A DNA stretch of 19,272 nucleotides from CAYZXT01 sp964482515. GTDB taxonomy: Bacteria; Elusimicrobiota; Elusimicrobia; FEN-1173. The DNA lies in assembly GCA_964482515.1 (NCBI GenBank), contig CAYZXT010000044.1:1-19272 (forward strand). The letters run 5' to 3'. Below the pieces are notes generated by a model. The model did no database searches. It saw nothing but the letters and a program-made list of their open reading frames with translations, and was not told the origin of the DNA. Shown here one piece after another: positions 1 to 6,006 of the stretch. The translations under genes were made by a program, and so were the position numbers. Numbering within the stretch: the stretch's first letter is position 1; each line of letters begins with the position of its first letter.

Positions 1-63
1 CAACAGGCCGCCGAAAACGATCAAGTAGGAACGGACCGAAGAGTGTGGCGCGGAGTTTTCCAT
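1..63 (-). CDS. coxD: Cytochrome c oxidase subunit IV, N-terminal fragment
   Basis: Only the first 21 codons are inside the window; the gene runs off the left edge. The ATG lies 2 bases after the coxC stop, so the two genes are surely co-transcribed. The visible peptide starts MENSAPHSSVRSYLIVFG, a short polar N-terminus running into a hydrophobic segment. That is how the small prokaryotic subunit IV (COX4_pro/CtaF type) begins. The subunit is a small membrane protein that stabilises the aa3/caa3 oxidase. The call rests mainly on its place after coxB-coxA-coxC and on the few visible residues. A different small membrane protein of the same operon is possible. Confidence 0.6.
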   Translation of the reverse strand, partial: MENSAPHSSVRSYLIVFGGLL

Positions 64-65
64 AT

Positions 66-653
66 TTACACCAGGTAGAACACGGGGAACAGGACGACCC
101 AGACCAGGTCCACGAAGTGCCAATAGAGGCCCGCGTATTCCACGCGCTCATGGCTATGGCTGGAGTACCTTCCTTTTAACCCGTTGATCAGGATGTAGGT
201 GTTGAAGACCAAGCCCCCGATGATGTGCAGGGCGTGCAGGCCCGTCATGGTGAAGTAGAACGAGCCGAAAAGGCTGGAGGAGATCGTCAGTCCCTCGTGG
301 ATCTTGTGGTGGTATTCGAACATCTTCACCACCAGGAAGCAAAGTCCCAGTCCGATGCTGATCGCCAGGTTGCGGGTCAGGCCTTTGACGTCGTCCCGCT
401 GGATCGCGGCCAGGGCCAGCACCATGGTGACGCTGGAGGTGATCAGGAGGAAGGTGTTGAGCGTGGCCAGGGGCCGGCCCATGATCTCTTCGGATGGCAC
501 GCCGAAGTTCGGGCTGCCCATGCGCAGGACGATGTAGGCGCTGATGAAGGCGCCGAAGAGCATCACTTCCGACGCCAGGAACACCCACATGCCCAGCTTG
601 CCGGACGGGATTCCGGTGGCGTTATAGGGGACGGCGGCGGCTTGAGAACTCAT
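66..653 (-). CDS. coxC: Cytochrome c oxidase subunit III
   Basis: Heme-copper oxidase subunit III, 195 residues, the short five-helix form. It is a membrane subunit without redox centres that supports proton uptake and stability of the oxidase core. The opening SGKLGMWVFLASEVMLFGAF and the GLHALHIIGGL and YWHFVDLVWVVLFP segments are family hallmarks. An ATG 12 bases upstream (665) would add MEQR, but it has no ribosome binding site. The start used here at 653 has GGAG six bases upstream and overlaps the coxA stop as ATGA, typical of translational coupling. The next gene, subunit IV, follows after 2 bases. Confidence 0.95.
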   Translation of the reverse strand: MSSQAAAVPYNATGIPSGKLGMWVFLASEVMLFGAFISAYIVLRMGSPNFGVPSEEIMGRPLATLNTFLLITSSVTMVLALAAIQRDDVKGLTRNLAISIGLGLCFLVVKMFEYHHKIHEGLTISSSLFGSFYFTMTGLHALHIIGGLVFNTYILINGLKGRYSSHSHERVEYAGLYWHFVDLVWVVLFPVFYLV

Positions 654-2374
654 TCTTTGCTCCATTGCGGGACGAAATCCTGCTTCGCGCCCGGGACGCT
701 GTACTCATAGGGCCCGCGGTGCGCGGCGGGGAGCGCGGGGAAATTGCCGTGGGGCGGCGGAGAGGGGCAGGCCCACTCCAGGGTCGTCGCGTCCCAGGGA
801 TTTTCCTTCGGCTGCTCGCCGTGCCAAACGCTCCGGAGGATATTGTAGATGAAAGGAATCTGAAAGAGAAGCAACCCCACCGCGGACGCGAGCATGACCA
901 CGTTCAGCGGGTGCGTGCTCAGGTTGTGCGCCTGGGCCGTGAAATCGTAGAGCCGCCGCTGCACACCCGCCATTCCCTGGATGAACATCGGGAAGAAAAT
1001 CCCGTTCATGCAGACGATGGTCCCCCAGAAGTGGACGCGGCCCAGCTTGTCGTCCATCATGCGGCCGAACATCTTCGGGAACCAAAAGTAGAGTCCGCCC
1101 ATCAAAGCGATCAGCGTTCCGGTGACCACCACGTAATGGAAATGGCCGATCACGTAATAGGTGTCGTGGAGGTAGATGTCCGTTGGCAAGAAGCCCAGCG
1201 GCAGGCCGGTCAGGCCGCCGATGCCGAACATCGGGAGGAAAGCCAAAGCGAAGAGCATGGGCGTCGTGTAGCGGATGGAACCGCCCCAGAGGCTGACGAT
1301 CAGGCAGCTCAGGATCGCCACCGACGGGATGGAGATCACCATGGTGGTCGTCATGAAGAACGTGCTGATGGACGTCTTCATCCCGGAGACGAACATGTGG
1401 TGCGCCCACACCAGGAAGGAAAACGCGCCGAGGAAGATCAGCGCGCCCACGATTTCCTTGTAGCCGAACAGCGGCTTGCGCGTGTTGTTGGCGATGATCT
1501 CCGCCACCACGCCCATGGCCGGCAAAAGCAGCACGTACACTTCCGGGTGGGCCAGGAACCAGAACAGGTGCTGCCACAGCAAGGCGCTGCCGCCGCCGGA
1601 GCGGGCCACCATCTCCCCCCCGATCACCAATCCCATGGGAATGTAGAAGCTGGTGCCGGCCACCCGGTCCAGCAGCTGCAAGATGGCGGCGGACTGGAGC
1701 ACGGGAAACGCGAACAGGAGCAGGATCGCCGTGATGAACTCGGTCCAAACGAAAATGGGCAGGCGCAACCATCCCAACCCCGGCGCCCGCAAATTGACGG
1801 TCGTCACGATGAAGTTGATGCTGCCGAAGAGCGACGACGTGATCACGAAGGTCATGGCGATGAGCCACACGGTCTGGCCGGAGCCCGCGAAGTTGGACAG
1901 CGGCGGATAGGAGGTCCAGCCGGACTGGGCCGCGCCGCCGGGGACCACGAAGCTCATCAGCATGATGACGCCGCCGAGGAAATAGGTCCAGTAGCTCATC
2001 ATGTTCAGCCGCGGGAAGGCCATGTCCCCCGCGCCGATCTGGAGCGGCAGCAGATAGTTGCCGTAGAAACCGACGCCGAGGGGCACGACGCCCAGGAAGA
2101 TCATGATGGTGCCGTGCATGGCGCCGAGCTGGTTGTAGGCCGAGGGCGACAAAACGCCGCCGGGCGCGAAGTTGCTCAGCAAAAGGTTTCCGATCAGCGG
2201 GATGGGCGTGCCGGGATAGGCGAGCTGCCAGCGGATGAGGACGATCAGGATGAACCCGAACAGCAGGAACACCAGGGACGTGAACAGGTATTGCAGCCCG
2301 ATGACCTTGTGGTCGAGGGAGAAAACGTATTTGCTCCAGAAGCTCTGCGGTCCGTGCGGGTCGTGTTCGCTCAT
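650..2374 (-). CDS. coxA: Cytochrome c oxidase subunit I (A1-type core, K-channel Lys missing)
   Basis: Catalytic subunit of an aa3-type oxidase, 574 residues with about 12 membrane helices. It oxidises cytochrome c, reduces O2 to water and pumps protons. Visible residues: His87 (heme a), His276 and Tyr280 of HPEVY (CuB and the Tyr cross-link), His325/His326 (CuB), His411 (heme a3) and His413 (heme a). Glu278 marks the A1 class. The D-channel entry is present as Asp117 and Asn124 in DMAFPRLN. From residue 276 on, numbering runs parallel to Paracoccus denitrificans subunit I. There, Lys354 of the K-channel is Ile here, Ser291 is Ala and Thr351 is Ser. The start has AAGGAA four bases upstream. 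A palindromic repeat separates it from coxB, and it overlaps coxC by 4 bases. Confidence 0.97.
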   Translation of the reverse strand: MSEHDPHGPQSFWSKYVFSLDHKVIGLQYLFTSLVFLLFGFILIVLIRWQLAYPGTPIPLIGNLLLSNFAPGGVLSPSAYNQLGAMHGTIMIFLGVVPLGVGFYGNYLLPLQIGAGDMAFPRLNMMSYWTYFLGGVIMLMSFVVPGGAAQSGWTSYPPLSNFAGSGQTVWLIAMTFVITSSLFGSINFIVTTVNLRAPGLGWLRLPIFVWTEFITAILLLFAFPVLQSAAILQLLDRVAGTSFYIPMGLVIGGEMVARSGGGSALLWQHLFWFLAHPEVYVLLLPAMGVVAEIIANNTRKPLFGYKEIVGALIFLGAFSFLVWAHHMFVSGMKTSISTFFMTTTMVISIPSVAILSCLIVSLWGGSIRYTTPMLFALAFLPMFGIGGLTGLPLGFLPTDIYLHDTYYVIGHFHYVVVTGTLIALMGGLYFWFPKMFGRMMDDKLGRVHFWGTIVCMNGIFFPMFIQGMAGVQRRLYDFTAQAHNLSTHPLNVVMLASAVGLLLFQIPFIYNILRSVWHGEQPKENPWDATTLEWACPSPPPHGNFPALPAAHRGPYEYSVPGAKQDFVPQWSKE

Positions 2375-2391
2375 TGAGTTCCTTTTTATGT

Positions 2392-2452
2392 CGTCACCCC
2401 GGCGGAAGCCGGGGTCCAGATTAACTGGATTCCGGCTTTCGCCGGAATGACG
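2392..2452. repeat. Palindromic intergenic repeat (double hairpin)
   Basis: A 61-base element in the coxB-coxA gap. It is made of two hairpins, CCCCGGC-GGAA-GCCGGGG and TTCCGGC-TTTC-GCCGGAA, joined by a short CCAG/CTGG stem and closed by CGTCA/TGACG. The whole element is imperfectly palindromic. Elements of this shape (GTCATTCCGGCGAAAGCCGGAATCC type) are usually interspersed in many copies in bacterial genomes. Only one copy lies in this window. Within the operon it could act as an mRNA stabiliser or partial terminator that sets the ratio of coxB to coxA. Confidence 0.8.
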
Positions 2453-2465
2453 TCTTATTAAATTC

Positions 2466-3254
2466 TTACCAGGCTTCCATGACGGGGGGCGGGGCCGCCG
2501 CGGCCTTCGTCGCCGCCATCTGCTGCAGCCAGGCTTCGAATTCTTCCGGCGTCACGACGACGACTTCCCCCCGCATCGCGTAATGGGCGGTGCCGCAAAG
2601 CTGGGCGCAGGCGATCTCGTAGCGCCCGACCTTGTTGGGCGTGAACCAGAGCTTCGTCTGCAGGCCCGGCACCACGTCCTGTTTCGTGCGGAACTCCGGC
2701 ACGAAGAAACTGTGGATCACGTCTTTGGACGTCATGTAAAGGACCGTCGGTTTCCCGAGGGGGACGTGCATCTCGTTCCGGGTGACGATATCGTCCGCGG
2801 ACGCGGGATCGTCGTGGTCGATGCCGAGGGGATTCCCGATCGACATGAATTTCGGGTCGCGGCGGCCGAACTTGCCGTCCGGCCCGGCGTACTGGAATCC
2901 CCAGGAGAATTGTTCCGCCGTCATCTGGACCACGACGGACTCCGCGTCCGCCGGGAATTTTTCCTTGATGTGGGACCAGATCGGCAACCCGTACATGAAC
3001 ACCAGCCAGAGCTCGAAACCGAGCACGAAGGCGTCGGGGATGAAGGACGTCCACACGCTCTTGAAAGGCGCGTGTTCCGCGGCGTGGCCGCTGCGCTTGC
3101 GGAACCGGACCAGACAATAGACGAAAAAGATCAGCCACAAAACGAAGATCAGGGCCATGCCGACGTGCAGCAGGTTCAGGGCGTTGTCCACCTTGTCCGC
3201 GTAGGTGGAGGCTTGGACCGGAAGGCCGAAAGTGTAGTTCTTAGGGTCGATCAC
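2466..3254 (-). CDS. coxB: Cytochrome c oxidase subunit II (CuA)
   Basis: Electron-entry subunit, 262 residues. Two membrane helices (about 28-50 and 71-93) anchor a periplasmic cupredoxin domain holding the binuclear CuA centre. The ligands are visible: His181, Cys216, Cys220, His224 and Met227 in the pattern C-x3-C-x3-H-x2-M. Position 218 is Gln where most homologues have Glu, a variant known in some oxidases. There is no signal peptide and no fused C-terminal cytochrome c domain; a separate diheme cytochrome is encoded just upstream. The start is GTG with only a weak upstream GG-rich stretch. No ATG lies between it and the in-frame TAG that ends the cytochrome gene, so the start must be this GTG or close to it. 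Confidence 0.95.
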   Translation of the reverse strand: MIDPKNYTFGLPVQASTYADKVDNALNLLHVGMALIFVLWLIFFVYCLVRFRKRSGHAAEHAPFKSVWTSFIPDAFVLGFELWLVFMYGLPIWSHIKEKFPADAESVVVQMTAEQFSWGFQYAGPDGKFGRRDPKFMSIGNPLGIDHDDPASADDIVTRNEMHVPLGKPTVLYMTSKDVIHSFFVPEFRTKQDVVPGLQTKLWFTPNKVGRYEIACAQLCGTAHYAMRGEVVVVTPEEFEAWLQQMAATKAAAAPPPVMEAW

Positions 3255-3296
3255 ATTGCCGCCAGGTAATGTGCTGGTTTGTAGGATAGCACGTTG

Positions 3297-3995
3297 CTAA
3301 TTCCCCCAGGAATCGCTGGGCGAGGACGCGGGCCGCAGCGAGAAGAGATATTCCACCAGCGCGTCCAATTCCTCGTCACCCAGGACTTCGCCCCAGGCGG
3401 GCATGTGGATCATGGGCTTAGGCTGCGAGGGATCTTCGGGAGAGGATTCCGGAACGCCCTTGTGGATCTTTTCCTTCAGTTCCTCTTTGGAATAGCCGTC
3501 CGACACGAATTTCAGGGAAGGGATCTTGCCGCCCACCACGTTGTTGTTGGGGAAGCCGCCGATGCCGGCCGTGCCGTGGCAGCCCGTGCAGCCGACGCGG
3601 TTGAAGATCGCTTCGCCCCGTTTGACCGGATCATCCTTGAGCGCCTCGGTCTTCCAGGGGGCTTTTTCGCCTTTGTAGTCTTCGCCCTTCAGGCTGAACA
3701 TATAGGCCACCAGCGCGTTGAGCGCCGTCTCGTTCAAATGGAGCGTGGGCATGTTGGTGTCGGGCTTCCAGGCCTTGGGGTCCTTCATCCAGAGCCTCAG
3801 CCATTCTTCGCTTTTGCGATAACCTATATAAGTGAGGTCCGGCCCCACGTTGCCGCCTTCGCTGCCGATGCGGTGGCAGGTCGTGCAGCCGTAGCTGTAG
3901 AAGTAGGCTTTACCGAGGGCTTCGGGGGTCTTGGCTTTCTGGCAGGCGGTCAAAGAGAAACAGGCGGCCAGGGCGATGAGGACAAAACGTTTCAA
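3297..3995 (-). CDS. Diheme cytochrome c lipoprotein, oxidase-associated
   Basis: A 232-residue protein with a lipoprotein signal ending in the lipobox LTAC (Cys18), so it is anchored in a membrane on the periplasmic side. Two class I cytochrome c domains follow: CTTCH (37-41) with likely axial Met82, and CTGCH (136-140) with likely axial Met198 in HMPAW. It is first in the cox operon, 42 bases before coxB, and is the probable electron donor to CuA. It may do the job that a fused cytochrome domain does in caa3 oxidases. The start codon is TTG, supported by a strong AAGGAG six bases upstream and by the position of the signal peptide. Its stop is TAG, and the coxB frame continues in phase. Confidence 0.92.
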   Translation of the reverse strand: MKRFVLIALAACFSLTACQKAKTPEALGKAYFYSYGCTTCHRIGSEGGNVGPDLTYIGYRKSEEWLRLWMKDPKAWKPDTNMPTLHLNETALNALVAYMFSLKGEDYKGEKAPWKTEALKDDPVKRGEAIFNRVGCTGCHGTAGIGGFPNNNVVGGKIPSLKFVSDGYSKEELKEKIHKGVPESSPEDPSQPKPMIHMPAWGEVLGDEELDALVEYLFSLRPASSPSDSWGN

Positions 3996-4039
3996 ATTCT
4001 GCTCCTTAAACGTAAAACCGGGTGAAATATCGGGGATTA

Positions 4040-4057
4040 GAGGAGGGAACGCTCCTC
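4040..4057 (-). promoter_or_regulatory. 5' leader hairpin of the cox operon
   Basis: GAGGAG and CTCCTC flank a six-base loop, about 45 bases upstream of the cytochrome c start. It would form a short GC-rich hairpin in the mRNA leader. No poly-U tract follows, so it does not look like a terminator; a role in mRNA stability or translation is possible. Confidence 0.4.
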
Positions 4058-4068
4058 CGCGGAAAACC

Positions 4069-4093
4069 GGCGATATCTTAGAAGAATATCGCC
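4069..4093. promoter_or_regulatory. Inverted repeat over the cox -10 region (putative operator)
   Basis: A perfect 8-base inverted repeat, GGCGATAT at 4069-4076 and ATATCGCC at 4086-4093, with a 9-base spacer. It overlaps the -10 hexamer (4075-4080) and part of the spacer of the cox operon promoter, where a bound repressor would block transcription. The cognate regulator is not identifiable from this window. Confidence 0.5.
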
Positions 4094-4104
4094 CGAACTG
4101 TCAA
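4075..4104 (-). promoter_or_regulatory. Sigma70-type promoter of the cox operon
   Basis: On the minus strand, TTGACA (4104-4099) is followed after 18 bases by TAAGAT (4080-4075), a near-consensus promoter. It lies about 80 bases upstream of the cytochrome c TTG start. Its -35 is also one half of a palindrome, TGTCAA-N6-TTGACA, at 4099-4116. The promoter is divergent from the tRNA-Leu promoter. Confidence 0.65.
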
Positions 4105-4128
4105 GAATAATTGACAAAACCGTCATGA

Positions 4129-4157
4129 TTGACAGAAGCGCGGCAGAAATAGATAAT
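4129..4157 (+). promoter_or_regulatory. Promoter of tRNA-Leu
   Basis: A consensus TTGACA (4129-4134) is followed after exactly 17 bases by GATAAT (4152-4157), 36 bases before the mature tRNA. This is a strong sigma70-type promoter, as expected for a stable RNA. A second TTGACA at 4111-4116 has no partner -10 at the right spacing. Confidence 0.8.
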
Positions 4158-4193
4158 ATGGGCCTCGTTCTTTCCGACAGCAAATCCCTTTAC

Positions 4194-4279
4194 GCCCGGG
4201 TGGCGAAACTGGCAGACGCGCGAGACTCAAAATCTCGAGTGGCTTAGGTCACGTGCAGGTTCAAGTCCTGTCCCGGGCA
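4194..4279 (+). tRNA. tRNA-Leu(CAA)
   Basis: A complete class II tRNA, 86 bases. The acceptor stem is GCCCGGG (4194-4200) with CCCGGGC (4272-4278) and discriminator A. The D-arm reads GCG...CGC. The anticodon stem is CGAGA/TCTCG with loop CTCAAAA, giving anticodon CAA, which reads UUG. A long variable arm is present as in tRNA-Leu, and the T-loop is TTCAAGT. The 3' CCA is not encoded. It has its own promoter and terminator. Confidence 0.97.
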
Positions 4280-4290
4280 TTCTTTATTTA

Positions 4291-4328
4291 AAAACCCAGA
4301 TTCGGCAGAAGCCGAGCCTGGGTTTTTT
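4291..4328 (+). terminator. Rho-independent terminator after tRNA-Leu
   Basis: A long hairpin, AAAACCCAG with CTGGGTTTT outside and TTCGGC/GCCGAG inside around an AGAA loop, followed by a T-run. It starts 11 bases after the tRNA and marks the left edge of the A+T-rich cassette block. Confidence 0.9.
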
Positions 4329-4463
4329 GATTTTATGGCCATCTATCAATCTGTCAACTCCGGCACAAGTCTCACAAGTAACTAAAAATTCCCGCCTGAA
4401 CCATCCCGATGGGGAACCCAAGGTGCCCGTCCACTGCAGCGACTGGTTATTCCGCTCTATCGT
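4329..4463. other. Intergenic tail of the cassette block
   Basis: About 135 bases between the tRNA terminator and the first cassette gene. It holds an attC-like left arm (4428-4452). No convincing coding sequence is seen. Confidence 0.5.
4428..4452 (-). repeat. attC-like left arm after the 4464-4976 gene
   Basis: On the minus strand the sequence is GAATAAC, then CA, GTCGCTGCAG and TGGACG. It shares AAC-x2-GTCGCTGCAG with the sites at 5069-5087 and 5988-6006. The first seven bases are a poor match to the R'' consensus RYYYAAC. A weak right arm, GTTACTT, lies at 4376-4382 and would give a 77-base site, but its complementarity is poor, so the site may be decayed. Confidence 0.4.
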
Positions 4464-4976
4464 CTACGGTAGCACAAAGAGGCGACACTTTTGCCGAATC
4501 TCCTCAAGCGCATGCAGCAGCGCCGCCAAATCCACCGATTCGTCGCGAAATGTCAGGATCTGCGTTAACGGATTGTAGTCACGATGACGTTTAGGAAAAT
4601 TGAATCCCATGATCGGCGGGAATGGATCGATACTCGAGTCCATATATACGGCAGAACGATTCTTTTTGAACCATTCTTCGATCCGCTCGTCGTAATGCTC
4701 GAAATGGTTTCGCACATCGCGATTAAAAAGCACGTTCTGATCATCCACAGTAAGCAATCTCCGTAATGCATCGCCTCGCGCCGCATAGGACTTATCCGAG
4801 GGCCAGAGTATCTTGGAGACATTTCCGGCTGCGACAAGAATTGATTGAATTGAACACCAAACTTCGATCTCGTCGAAGTGATCAGTGGTTGCTTTCAGAC
4901 GCGCAGCGGCCCGAATCGCAATCTTCGCCTGCTTCACAATCTCGCCAATAAAGACTTGCTCCGCAATATGTTTCAT
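4464..4976 (-). CDS. HEPN-motif protein (putative RNase/toxin), cassette gene
   Basis: A 170-residue soluble protein, not assigned to a named family. It appears mostly helical. It contains RNHFEH at 89-94, the R-N-x3-H motif that marks active HEPN ribonucleases in toxins, abortive-infection proteins and CRISPR effectors. The start at 4976 has AAGGA nine bases upstream. The gene follows the attC-like site of its upstream neighbour by about 45 bases and ends about 10 bases before another attC-like motif. It lies in an A+T-rich block unlike the surrounding chromosome. The HEPN assignment rests on the motif and helical appearance, and no partner antitoxin gene is adjacent. Confidence 0.6.
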   Translation of the reverse strand: MKHIAEQVFIGEIVKQAKIAIRAAARLKATTDHFDEIEVWCSIQSILVAAGNVSKILWPSDKSYAARGDALRRLLTVDDQNVLFNRDVRNHFEHYDERIEEWFKKNRSAVYMDSSIDPFPPIMGFNFPKRHRDYNPLTQILTFRDESVDLAALLHALEEIRQKCRLFVLP

Positions 4977-5023
4977 TTAACTATGTCCTTCATTCACGTT
5001 TACTGCCTTTACCATCCCCTGCC

Positions 5024-5087
5024 GCGTAACGCATAAGTCCAACAGCAGCCCGGCGTATGGGTCGTCCGCTGCAGCGACATGTTAAGC
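5024..5087 (-). repeat. Integron attC-like recombination site (complete)
   Basis: A 64-base site between two co-oriented genes. On the minus strand it begins GCTTAAC (5087-5081, a perfect R'' RYYYAAC), continues ATGTCGCTGCAGCGGACG and ends GCTGCTG...GTTACGC (5030-5024, R'-like). The ends pair in six of seven positions, and GCAGC in the left arm pairs with GCTGC in the right arm. The stop codon of the upstream gene lies within R'', as is usual in cassettes. The size matches classical 59-base elements. The R' departs from GTTRRRY at one base. Confidence 0.55.
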
Positions 5088-5978
5088 GCGTTCATCATCT
5101 TCAAACCACGACTCAAATAATGGAAGAAAATCATCAGTACGTTTCCTGTTTAGAGAAATCGTATCCATCGCTGCGGGAATAATAGGCAAGCTCTTATCTA
5201 TGTCAATATCGACCTTTAAATAGTTAAAAAATATTATGGAAAATATACCTATATTTTCTGGCTGCACAAATTGGAACCCGATTTCATGCTTAATATTATC
5301 CCCTGGTGGCTGCATGCGTTTTCTATGTATGACTCTTACCCTAAATGGAGTTTTAGATAGTCCACCATCAAAGCGAATATAGTCCCGAACAGGGTCAAAT
5401 CGTTGATCCAAGGCAGCCTCTGGCCCAACCTTGAGGGCAAAGTAGGTTAAAAACATTTTGAAAGCAGGGCGGTAGATGGGAACTTTTGATTTCAAGGAAA
5501 AAATAATTTTAGAAGGCATTTCTGGTAATGGAATCCATTCCGCTTTTTTAATTTTTAACTTGGCACTGTTCTTAAGCCCATTAAACTCGTCTTTCCCTTG
5601 TGGTGTATCGGGAAAATAGTAGGTTACTTCTCCGGGGATTTCTTCTTTATAAAAACGAGGGGCAAATCCGACTTGTGTTTTAGAAAATCTTAGTTGACCA
5701 TGAATTACTTCTGGATGGTTTTCAATTTTCAAATCGGTCTTCAAATGGAAATCAGGGATGGCTTTTGCTGGGAGATAATCACGATGTCTATAGCGAAGAA
5801 ACCGCATGTAGTCTGAATCTACAAATGGAGCATCAATTTCTGCCCCTAAATCATTATTGCACTTTTTACAAACGACTCCTGAAACCGTTAAGTTGGCTCC
5901 AAGTGATTCTGGAATTATATGCTCTTCCGAATCTGGATGTTTATTCGTTTTGCAAATTACACAAGGAAATCGGAACAT
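5082..5978 (-). CDS. HNH endonuclease, cassette gene
   Basis: A 298-residue protein with an N-terminal HNH nuclease domain of the zinc-ribbon kind: C6-x2-C9, the EEHIIPESLG segment with His20, then C37-x2-C40 and NNDLG. The rest (about 60-298) is not recognised and may choose the target or serve a regulatory role. A GTG at 5987 is an alternative start. The ATG at 5978 is preferred because AGGTGA lies five bases upstream; that binding site overlaps the attC-like motif of the upstream cassette. The gene is strikingly A+T-rich compared with its chromosomal neighbours, a sign of recent transfer. HNH proteins of this layout occur in restriction and phage-defence loci, but the target here is unknown. 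Confidence 0.75.
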   Translation of the reverse strand: MFRFPCVICKTNKHPDSEEHIIPESLGANLTVSGVVCKKCNNDLGAEIDAPFVDSDYMRFLRYRHRDYLPAKAIPDFHLKTDLKIENHPEVIHGQLRFSKTQVGFAPRFYKEEIPGEVTYYFPDTPQGKDEFNGLKNSAKLKIKKAEWIPLPEMPSKIIFSLKSKVPIYRPAFKMFLTYFALKVGPEAALDQRFDPVRDYIRFDGGLSKTPFRVRVIHRKRMQPPGDNIKHEIGFQFVQPENIGIFSIIFFNYLKVDIDIDKSLPIIPAAMDTISLNRKRTDDFLPLFESWFEDDERA

Positions 5979-5987
5979 ATTATTCAC

Positions 5988-6006
5988 CTGCAGCGACTGG
6001 TTAGGC
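5988..6006 (-). repeat. attC-like left arm, truncated
   Basis: On the minus strand it reads GCCTAAC (perfect R''), CA, then GTCGCTGCAG, after which the start region of the next gene follows at once. The right half of a normal attC is absent. The stop codon of the upstream gene is inside R''. The site looks like the remains of a deletion or imprecise recombination that joined two cassettes. Confidence 0.5.

Noticed and set aside
665..2377. Long plus-strand open frame of 570 codons opposite coxA
   Set aside because: Mirror of coxA in a high-GC region; its translation is rich in Arg, Glu, His and Gln without hydrophobic cores, and coxA is certain.
112..2460. CRISPR array
   Set aside because: Palindromic repeats occur only once (2392-2452), with no regular repeat-spacer pattern anywhere in the window.
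4111..4116. Second TTGACA as an additional tRNA promoter
   Set aside because: No -10 hexamer stands 16-18 bases downstream; it is better read as half of a palindrome.
4194..4279. tRNA-Leu as integration site of a genomic island
   Set aside because: No copy of the tRNA 3' end and no integrase gene seen on the far side of the A+T-rich block.
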